35,846 bases of DNA from Elusimicrobia bacterium CG_4_9_14_3_um_filter_62_55 (GTDB taxonomy: Bacteria > Elusimicrobiota > Elusimicrobia > UBA1565). The notes beneath the pieces were generated by a model, which worked only from the letters and a program-made list of their open reading frames with translations, did not search any database and had not been told where the DNA came from. The position numbers and the translations under genes are program-made. Every line of letters starts with the position of its first letter. Position 1 is the first letter of the stretch. This document shows positions 24,695 through 30,763 of the stretch, piece after piece. The stretch spans positions 1 through 35,846 of the forward strand of contig PFUL01000145.1 of NCBI GenBank assembly GCA_002790095.1, read 5' to 3'.

Positions 24695-25296
24695 GCGGAC
24701 CGCCCGCTCATGTACGCGTCCAACCGATCCCGCAGAAACATGCGTCCCCGGTGCAGACGAGATTTCACCGCCGCGACGCTCAATCCGAGCACCGTCGCGG
24801 TTTCCTCGTTGGAAAGGCGCTCAATGTCCCGCAGGCTCAACACGAGCCGATAATCGACGGGCAGTTCCTGAAGCGCCTTGCGGACCGTCTCCTTGATCTC
24901 CCGTTTCTGAGCCGCCTCGTCGGGTTCGAACGTCCAATCCTTGACGTCGCCGGCCGCGGCGCGCCCGGCCCGGGCGGGATCGTCCAACAGCGGAACGAAC
25001 GGCTCCCGTTTCCTTTTCCGATGGCGCATCCAGCAAAGATTGGCCGCGATCCGGTACAGCCAGGTCCCCAGATTGGAGTCCTTCCGAAATTTTCCGATCT
25101 TCTCGAAGGCCGTCAAAAAGGTCTCCTGATAGACATCCTCGGCGTCGGACGGAAGCCCGGAGCAGACGCTCTTGGCAAGACGGAAAATCTTGTCCTCGTA
25201 GCGGCGAATCAATTGATCGAACGCGTCCGTATCCCCGCTTTTGCTGGCGGCGATCAGACTATTTTCGCTGGGGAGGTCGGCGACGGATTCCTTCAT
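24691..25296 (-). CDS. ECF-type RNA polymerase sigma factor
   Basis: A 201-residue sigma factor. Region 2 includes FDQLIRRYEDKIFRLAKSVCSGLPSDAEDVYQETFLTAFEKIGKFR and GTWLYRIAANLCWMRHRKRKR. Region 4 is ALQELPVDYRLVLSLRDIERLSNEETATVLGLSVAAVKSRLHRGRMFLRDRL. A 40-residue linker separates them. I start at ATG 25296, which follows an extended -10 by 8 nt; an upstream TTG at 25314 lies before the promoter. It lies ahead of the TolC-RND-DUF2892 genes on the same strand and probably controls them and itself. Confidence 0.95.
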   Translation of the reverse strand: MKESVADLPSENSLIAASKSGDTDAFDQLIRRYEDKIFRLAKSVCSGLPSDAEDVYQETFLTAFEKIGKFRKDSNLGTWLYRIAANLCWMRHRKRKREPFVPLLDDPARAGRAAAGDVKDWTFEPDEAAQKREIKETVRKALQELPVDYRLVLSLRDIERLSNEETATVLGLSVAAVKSRLHRGRMFLRDRLDAYMSGRSA

Positions 25297-25304
25297 CCTC
25301 CGCG

Positions 25305-25313
25305 ATTCTAACA
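25305..25313 (-). promoter_or_regulatory. Extended -10 promoter of the sigma gene, leaderless type
   Basis: TGT-TAGAAT on the minus strand ends 8 nt before the ATG at 25296. A GGAGG overlapping the gap sits too near the ATG to act as a Shine-Dalgarno. Confidence 0.45.
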
Positions 25314-25351
25314 CTTAACGGGGAGGTCTTCGGTCCCGCGGAACGAACGGC

Positions 25352-26077
25352 TTACTTGTAGCCGCGCTCCCAGGAACCGTACATCGGGTTCGGAAGCTGG
25401 AAATACAAAACCCCCCACGGGGAGTCGTCCGCGGCGGCCTCCGCTCGGGCTTTCGCGGCGTTCTCCGTGCCGTGAAGTTCGATCATGTCCCGGACGCTGT
25501 CTCCGATCAGAGCGACAATGCGCCGCGGACCGATGCCCTCGCAGCGTTCCTTCCCGCTCACGACGCATGCGCGCCGGATTTCCTTATTGTCGGGCTTGTC
25601 TTTGCGCGCGAGCAGCAAGTGGGTTTTCCCGTCGTAGAGACCGAACTTCTTAAGATTCGCGATCGTGTGGGCGTCTCGCTCCGCTTTGCGGTCGGTAATG
25701 TAGACGATTTTCCCGCCGGGAAGCGCCTTGACCTTGTCGAGAAATTCGCGCGCCCCGGGCACCAAAACAGCTTCCTCACGCTCGACCCACTTACCCCACG
25801 AATCGGGCGTATAACCCAAGCCCTGTGCGTAGCGTTCGATCTGATAGGTCGAATTGTCCAGGACGGTCTCGTCGAGATCGAGGACGACGGCCCAAGGCCC
25901 CTTCTCCTCGGCGACCGCTCCTTTCACCGCGGCGAACGCGCCGCGGAAGGTCTGCGCACAAATCGCGGCGTATTCGACCGAATCGGTGACCCACTGCACT
26001 TCCTTGTGCACCGCGACCTCGTCGGCCTTTACCGAAGACACCGCGAAGAAAACAATCAAAAACAAAAAATGCCGCAT
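25352..26077 (-). CDS. Secreted HAD-type acid phosphatase (class C / e(P4)-like)
   Basis: A 241-residue phosphatase with a signal peptide (MRHFLFLIVFFAVSSVKA). The HAD motifs are complete: VVLDLDETVLDNSTYQ (nucleophile and acid/base Asp), IVYITDRK (motif II), a conserved Lys region (LLLARKDKPDNKEIRR) and GDSVRDM (motif IV). The layout fits class C acid phosphatases, where the lipoprotein e(P4) releases phosphate from nucleotides. This one has no lipobox, so it is probably free in the periplasm. It lies downstream of the arsenic-related cluster, separated by a long palindrome, and may or may not share its transcript. Confidence 0.9.
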   Translation of the reverse strand: MRHFLFLIVFFAVSSVKADEVAVHKEVQWVTDSVEYAAICAQTFRGAFAAVKGAVAEEKGPWAVVLDLDETVLDNSTYQIERYAQGLGYTPDSWGKWVEREEAVLVPGAREFLDKVKALPGGKIVYITDRKAERDAHTIANLKKFGLYDGKTHLLLARKDKPDNKEIRRACVVSGKERCEGIGPRRIVALIGDSVRDMIELHGTENAAKARAEAAADDSPWGVLYFQLPNPMYGSWERGYK

Positions 26078-26100
26078 AGAGGCTCCTATTATTATGAGGT

Positions 26101-26204
26101 GGGGTCGTTCGTCAAGTTGTTTAAGTTGTTCAAGTTATTCGTTGTCCTGACAAAGAAGATATCTCAATAACTTGAATAACTCAAACAACTTGACGAACGG
26201 CCCC
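26101..26204. repeat. 39-bp inverted repeat with internal 9-bp repeats
   Basis: Arm 26101-26139 and arm 26166-26204 match at 36 of 39 positions and are separated by 26 nt. The arms contain tandem 9-mers (CAAGTTGTT, TAAGTTGTT, CAAGTTATT) and are far more AT-rich than the flanking genes. The outer ends are GGGG and CCCC. The element lies between the glycosyltransferase stop and the phosphatase start. It looks like a REP- or MITE-type palindrome and could also act as terminator or stabiliser of mRNA. Confidence 0.8.
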
Positions 26205-26208
26205 GAAT

Positions 26209-26826
26209 CTATCCGTTGAGACGGAGTCCGCGTTCGTAGCGGTCGTTCATGTCCTGGGGAGAGCGGCCGAGGCGATATTCCAATTTCAGGAGTTGGTTCA
26301 GCAGCGCCTGACGCCAGACCCCTCGGGTCGTGAAGCGGACCGCGGAGGTCGTGGATAGGAACGGCAGGACGCGCGGACGGGCGCGTTCCCGGAGGATTTT
26401 AGAGAGTTCGGTGTCTTCGAAAATCTCGACGGCCGGGATCGACCGCGTCAGCAGTTCCCGGCGGAAAAAAATGCAGTGGTCGAGATAGAGAATGCCGTGG
26501 CGGGGTCGGACTCGGTTCGAGTACCAACTGGTAAAACGGAGCAAATAGTGATCCGCGTCGAAGCGATGCGTAAATCCCCCCCATTCCAACTCCTCGGCGT
26601 GATCGCGCAGCCATTCAAGGCCGGCGCGTTCCACCAAGGAACGGGGATGGTGCAGCAGGATCATATCCCCGCGACTCGCGTCGATCCCGCGCTGGAGACG
26701 CTCGGCACGAGTCTTCCCGGCGCCGCGCAAGACCTCGATGCCCTCCACTTCCATCAACCGCCGGAGGATGCGTTCGGTCCATTCCGTTTTCTCGTCGTTG
26801 AGAACCGGAAGGACCACGGAAAGCAC
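26209..26826 (-). CDS. Glycosyltransferase, TIGR04283-like (family 2)
   Basis: A 205-residue family-2-type glycosyltransferase, starting at GTG 26826. The nucleotide-binding strand is LSVVLPVLNDE. MILLHHPRSL replaces the usual D-x-D with H-P-R. WGGFTHRFD, LYLDHCIFFRRELL, FEDTELSKILRERARPRVL and the C-terminal RGVWRQALLNQLLKLEYRLGRSP match the TIGR04283 group (radical-SAM-associated transferases). The group is found near ArsM and radical SAM genes in other bacteria. Here it lies 9 nt behind the radical SAM gene. A role in transferring or making the sugar part of an arsenosugar is an inference. Confidence 0.82.
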   Translation of the reverse strand: MLSVVLPVLNDEKTEWTERILRRLMEVEGIEVLRGAGKTRAERLQRGIDASRGDMILLHHPRSLVERAGLEWLRDHAEELEWGGFTHRFDADHYLLRFTSWYSNRVRPRHGILYLDHCIFFRRELLTRSIPAVEIFEDTELSKILRERARPRVLPFLSTTSAVRFTTRGVWRQALLNQLLKLEYRLGRSPQDMNDRYERGLRLNG

Positions 26827-26835
26827 GAGGCCGCC

Positions 26836-27819
26836 TTATCCCGCGCAGGACGCGCCGCCGAGAACGCAAAAGGCGGCGCAATGGGGATGGACGAGGCTGA
26901 CGGGCTTGAGCGATTCGACGAGGGATTTTCCCATCGAGAAGCGATCGTCGTAGGCGAGCAAGGTACAGGCCTGGACGCGCAAAACGCCCTCACCCTTGCG
27001 CTTGACGAGCATCCGCGAACTCGCGCACATCACCGAAGCGGGCGCCTTCTTCAGGAGGCCCCAGCACTCCGTGGTGATTTCGGGGAACTCGGCGGACTCG
27101 TCCATTTCAGGGAAGACCGTCAGCACTTTCGGATCGGACGCGTCGAGCGCGATTTTAAGACGCTCGAACAGCGCCCGGTAGCCGTCCTTCGAGGCCCCCG
27201 GCTCCTCGTCGGTCAACGCCCTTCCCGCGACGCCGACCGGAAACCCGTTTTCCGCGAGCCAACGCAGTCCGAGTACGGCGGCGTCGAACGCCCCTGCGCC
27301 GCGTTCGCCGTCGTGCACTGCGGCCGTATGGTGGTCCAGAGAAACCCGGAAACGAAGTTTCGCGCCGAAACGCCCCTTGAGCGAAAGCAGGTCCGCACGC
27401 CGGTTCATCAACGGTTTCATGGCGTTGGTCAGGATCAGAACCTCGAAACCGCGCTCCAGGCAGAGCGCGGCCATCGCCGTCATCTCCGGATTGAGGAACG
27501 GTTCTCCCCCGGTAAAGCCGATCTCGCGCGTCCCCAAGCCCTCAGACTCGATTTCATCGAGAAAGGGGCGCAGATCGGCGACCGACAGGTACGCCAAACG
27601 GTCGTTCCTAGGGGAGGATTCGATGTAGCAGTGGGCGCAGGCGATGTTGCACAGCGTCCCCGTATTCACCCACAGCGTTTCCAACCTCGTCGGGGAAACG
27701 GTCGCGCGGGCCTTTCCTCCGGCCGTGACGGCCGGGTCCGACCATTTGGGCCGGGCGTCCTCATAGCCCCCATGAAGCCCGGCACGACGGGGCTCCGCCC
27801 CGTCAGCAGCAGCCGGCAT
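26836..27819 (-). CDS. Radical SAM protein, candidate organoarsenical enzyme
   Basis: A 327-residue radical SAM enzyme with the Fe4S4 motif C-x3-C-x2-C (TLCNIACAHCYIE), the GGE motif (IGFTGGEPFLNPE) and a long SAM-binding region. The C-terminus is Cys-rich (PHCAAFCVLGGASCAG), possibly binding a second cluster. The N-terminal 40 residues look unstructured, and the start is uncertain. It overlaps the arsM end by 17 nt. In other organisms ArsS (a different subgroup) transfers a 5'-deoxyadenosyl group to arsenic in arsenosugar synthesis. This protein does not look like TIGR04167 ArsS, so it may do an analogous or a different step. Confidence 0.85.
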   Translation of the reverse strand: MPAAADGAEPRRAGLHGGYEDARPKWSDPAVTAGGKARATVSPTRLETLWVNTGTLCNIACAHCYIESSPRNDRLAYLSVADLRPFLDEIESEGLGTREIGFTGGEPFLNPEMTAMAALCLERGFEVLILTNAMKPLMNRRADLLSLKGRFGAKLRFRVSLDHHTAAVHDGERGAGAFDAAVLGLRWLAENGFPVGVAGRALTDEEPGASKDGYRALFERLKIALDASDPKVLTVFPEMDESAEFPEITTECWGLLKKAPASVMCASSRMLVKRKGEGVLRVQACTLLAYDDRFSMGKSLVESLKPVSLVHPHCAAFCVLGGASCAG

Positions 27820-28864
27820 TCGCGTCCGCGTCCGCGACGGTTTTTTTGAACGGGACGTCGAGACCGCAGTCCTTGAAGATCCCGTAGTGGACGCTCGTGC
27901 CGCCGATGAAGACGAAATGCCGCTTGAACCGGGACTCCGAGAGCATCAGCGAGGTGTTCGCGCAAACCTCGTGCGCCTTCCCGGCGAGGAAGCGATGATG
28001 ATCGTCCAAATCGAAGTACTGCGGACATTCCGTCATCGTCCCCTTGTAGACGACCGCCTGCCCGAAATCCTCGCAGGCGTCCTCCAGCGCGGGGATCTTG
28101 AAGAGCCGGTAGGTCGCCGAATAGAACCGAATGTGTCCGGCCTTCGCGCGAACGTCCTTGTTCCCCAATTCGAGCGGCCGCGATTCCACCAGCCGCGGGT
28201 CGGAAAAGCCGGCCTTGCGCGCCAGGCGAAGGAAATCGTTCCAATAAAGCGCCCCGGACAGGCATTCCCCGTAAAGCACCTTGTCTTCCCGGAGTTCCTC
28301 GGGAACGCGCCGATCGGCGTACACGTCGGAGAAGTACAGTTCCCCACCGATCTTCAAGACCCGCCACGCTTCGCGAAGCACCGACTCCTTGTTTTTCGCC
28401 AAATTGATCACGCAGTTGGAAACGATCAGGTCGAACGACGCGTCGGACAATCCGGCCTCGTAGAGACGTTCGATGTTGCCGTTCTTGAACTCGACGTTCG
28501 AGCGCGCGTACCCGAAGGTCTTCGCGTGATGATCCAGATGCTTGCGGGCGACGAGAAGCTGCTCTTCGGTCATATCGATCCCGACGACCCGGCCCTTCGG
28601 CCCGACCAACTGGGACAGCACGTAGCAATCCCGCCCGGAACCCGAACCCAGGTCCAGCACCGAAAGTCCGTCGACGTCGTGGGGGACGATCAACCCGCAG
28701 CCGTAGTAGCGGGACAGCACTTCGTCGTGAACCTTGCCCAGCGCCTTTCGAATGTAATCCGGGGTTCCCGCGGTATCGCAGCAGGCGTCGGTTTTCAAAT
28801 CCGTGCTGGAAGCGAGCGTTTTCCCGTAATATTCACGAACGTCTTCTTCGACCTTCGAACTCAT
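27803..28864 (-). CDS. arsM: Arsenite S-adenosylmethionine methyltransferase ArsM
   Basis: A 353-residue methyltransferase. The SAM site is VLDLGSGSGRDCYVLSQLVGPKGRVVGIDMT. ArsM features are visible: KTDACC near residue 28, YYGCG (residue about 57), SNCVINL and GECLSGALY, whose cysteines correspond to the arsenic-binding cysteines of known ArsM. GGELYFSDVYADRR is the family signature, strongly resembling the algal CmArsM. The C-terminal domain (about residues 230-353) ends in NAGCC, an extra Cys pair that could bind As(III). It adds methyl groups to arsenite. The start at 28864 has GGAGG upstream. It heads the arsM-radical SAM-glycosyltransferase operon. Confidence 0.93.
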   Translation of the reverse strand: MSSKVEEDVREYYGKTLASSTDLKTDACCDTAGTPDYIRKALGKVHDEVLSRYYGCGLIVPHDVDGLSVLDLGSGSGRDCYVLSQLVGPKGRVVGIDMTEEQLLVARKHLDHHAKTFGYARSNVEFKNGNIERLYEAGLSDASFDLIVSNCVINLAKNKESVLREAWRVLKIGGELYFSDVYADRRVPEELREDKVLYGECLSGALYWNDFLRLARKAGFSDPRLVESRPLELGNKDVRAKAGHIRFYSATYRLFKIPALEDACEDFGQAVVYKGTMTECPQYFDLDDHHRFLAGKAHEVCANTSLMLSESRFKRHFVFIGGTSVHYGIFKDCGLDVPFKKTVADADANAGCC

Positions 28865-28893
28865 GACGATCCTCCGGGGGGGGATGTAAGACA

Positions 28894-28899
28894 ATTCTA
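28894..28899 (-). promoter_or_regulatory. -10 box of the arsM operon
   Basis: TAGAAT on the minus strand predicts a leader of about 23 nt that includes the GGAGG ribosome binding site. No ArsR-type gene or clear operator is seen nearby. Confidence 0.4.
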
Positions 28900-28980
28900 C
28901 CCAACTATTAGTGCGGCGAGAACCCCCAATGTTACGCCCTCCGGACGGCCGAAAGACCCGACAAACGATAGGCCCTTCGG

Positions 28981-28989
28981 TGCTATAAT
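28981..28989 (+). promoter_or_regulatory. Extended -10 promoter, leaderless type
   Basis: TGC-TATAAT ends 6 nt before the ATG at 28996. It lies divergent to the arsM promoter across an interval of about 90 nt. Confidence 0.55.
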
Positions 28990-28995
28990 CCCTTT

Positions 28996-29496
28996 ATGAA
29001 AAACACCCTCTTCGCCGCGCTGACGGCCCTCGTTCTCTCCACGTCCGCGTACTCCGCCGCCCCGGATTCGATCGAATCGCTGCGGGCGACCGCCGCCGCT
29101 CCCGTCGTCTCCCCCTTCCGCCGCGCCTTCAAAGCCAGCCGCTTCCTCTCCTTGAGCGGCTGGGTGACCCTGCGCGGAAACGCGTCCGTCCGCGAGGGAG
29201 CGACCTTCCTCAGCGTCCCTGTTTCCGGGAACACAACCCTTTACGGCTCGGGCGCGCGTACCGGCACCGTTTGGATCAACAAGACGGTCATGGTCCGCCT
29301 CTATCCCGGCCAAACCTTCGTCAACGAGACGGTCCCCATTTACGAATACGTTCCGGTCTACGACGGAGGGCGCTACGTCGGAAGCACGAACGTCTCCGGC
29401 TCCGTGCGGATTTCCGGGACGCTCTCCGGGTCCTGGCTGCAGTTGTCCGGATCCGGGAATCTCAGCGGAACTTTGTTCGTCAACGACCGCCGCTGA
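28996..29496 (+). CDS. Secreted beta-rich protein of unknown function (166 aa)
   Basis: A signal peptide (MKNTLFAALTALVLSTSAYSA, cleavage near residue 21) is followed by a polar linker. Residues 55-165 then show strands with regular Gly/Ser/Thr turns: LSLSGWVTLRGNASVREGATFLSV, VSGNTTLYGSG, VRISGTLSGSWLQLSGSGNLSGTLFV. The pattern suggests a beta-helix or beta-sandwich on the cell surface or in the periplasm. No cysteines. No family is recognised. It is divergent from arsM and followed by a kinase gene with its own ribosome binding site. Confidence 0.7.
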   Translation: MKNTLFAALTALVLSTSAYSAAPDSIESLRATAAAPVVSPFRRAFKASRFLSLSGWVTLRGNASVREGATFLSVPVSGNTTLYGSGARTGTVWINKTVMVRLYPGQTFVNETVPIYEYVPVYDGGRYVGSTNVSGSVRISGTLSGSWLQLSGSGNLSGTLFVNDRR

Positions 29497-29574
29497 TCCT
29501 TCGGCGATGGGCCCTAGGGGAACACCCCCTTCTTCTTTATAGGCAATATCGTTGCCCTTCATTTTGGAGGGACG

Positions 29575-30732
29575 ATGGAGCAAAAATCGACACGGCTTTC
29601 GACCGACTTCCTTTCCGCTGAACGCGCGGCCCAAGAGGCGCTCCTCTCGGACTTCGAACGGATCGAAGGCGTGCCGCTGATTCGTCAGATTCTGGACCTC
29701 GTCCCCGACGGCGTGCTCATTCTCAACCCCGAGCGTCAAATCGTTTTCTGCAATCGCGCGATGCTCAACCTGCTTCACGTAGACGATATCAAACAAACGC
29801 TCGGACTCAGACCCGGCGAAGCGCTGCAGTGCATGCACTCCACGGAGTTCGCGGGCGGCTGCGGCACCACGGAGTTCTGCCGGGAATGCGGCGTTTCGAA
29901 GGCGATCCTCGCCGCGGGGAAACTCGGGGCGGGAGAGTCGGAATGCCGCATCCTGCGCAAGGACGGTGTCGCGCTCGACCTGCGCATCTCCACCGGCGTT
30001 TTCGAACTCCACGGAAATCGCTACATCGCCTTCACTCTCTCGGACATCGCCGACGAGAACCGGAGAAAGGCGCTCGAACGTATCTTCTTTCACGACATCC
30101 TCAACACGGCCGGAAACCTGCGCGGCGTAACGGAACTCTTCAAAGACCCCGACGTCGCGGACAAGGAGTCCTTCATGGATATGGCTCACGACCTCTCGGA
30201 ACGCCTGATCGAAGAAATCGAAAGCCAGCGGCAGTTGACGATGGCGGAAAATCAGGAATTGATTTGCGAACCGTCTTCCTTCAACTCCAAGGATTTAATG
30301 GATGAAATCGTGCGGGCCTATCGCATTCATCCGGTCGGACGGAGCCGGATCCTCCGCTTGGATCATCGAAGCGCGGCCCTCATGATCCATTGCGACCGGA
30401 CGATTTTGGGACGGGTCCTCGGGAATCTCCTCAAAAACGCGCTGGAAGCGACCTCCGTCGGAGGAACCGTCACCCTCGGCTGCAAAGCCTATGAGGACCG
30501 GCTGGAGTTCTGGGTTCACAACGATGCCACGATGTCCGATCCCGTACGGCGTCAGATTTTCCAACGGTCGTTCTCCACGAAGGGATCCAACCGCGGTTTA
30601 GGCACCTACAGCGTCAAACTGCTTACCGAACGCTATCTGGGCGGCACCGTCGGCTTCACGACCACGCCGGGAGAAGGGACCCGCTTTTTCTCTCAAATTC
30701 CTCTCGGCACTTCACCGGGCGGGAATTGCTAA
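29575..30732 (+). CDS. Soluble PAS histidine kinase with a cysteine-rich sensor
   Basis: A 385-residue kinase without transmembrane segments. The PAS-like domain (about 33-165) holds a cysteine cluster: Cys86, then Cys96-x5-Cys102-x2-Cys105 (GGCGTTEFCRECGVSKAI), which could bind a metal or a redox cofactor. The phospho-acceptor is His173 in FFHDILNTAGNLRG, an uncommon H box without the usual Pro. The ATPase has GNLLKNALEA (N box) and KGSNRGLGTYSVKLL (G2). The GGAGG (29566-29570) is well placed. No response regulator is adjacent. Probably a cytosolic redox or metal sensor. Confidence 0.9.
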   Translation: MEQKSTRLSTDFLSAERAAQEALLSDFERIEGVPLIRQILDLVPDGVLILNPERQIVFCNRAMLNLLHVDDIKQTLGLRPGEALQCMHSTEFAGGCGTTEFCRECGVSKAILAAGKLGAGESECRILRKDGVALDLRISTGVFELHGNRYIAFTLSDIADENRRKALERIFFHDILNTAGNLRGVTELFKDPDVADKESFMDMAHDLSERLIEEIESQRQLTMAENQELICEPSSFNSKDLMDEIVRAYRIHPVGRSRILRLDHRSAALMIHCDRTILGRVLGNLLKNALEATSVGGTVTLGCKAYEDRLEFWVHNDATMSDPVRRQIFQRSFSTKGSNRGLGTYSVKLLTERYLGGTVGFTTTPGEGTRFFSQIPLGTSPGGNC

Positions 30733-30735
30733 ACT
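30727..30735 (+). promoter_or_regulatory. Extended -10 promoter of the transketolase-like gene
   Basis: TGC-TAAACT overlaps the kinase stop codon. It predicts a leader of about 21 nt with AAGGAGA before the ATG at 30764, so this gene is translated with a normal Shine-Dalgarno. Confidence 0.45.
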
Positions 30736-30763
30736 CGAATTTGAATTCACGGAAGGAGACGCC

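Noticed and set aside
26476-27849. 457-codon plus-strand open frame across the glycosyltransferase and radical SAM genes
   Set aside because: It covers two clear genes on the other strand and has random-looking composition.
28897-30189. 430-codon minus-strand open frame
   Set aside because: It is antisense to a signal-peptide protein and a PAS kinase with clear motifs; no domain visible.
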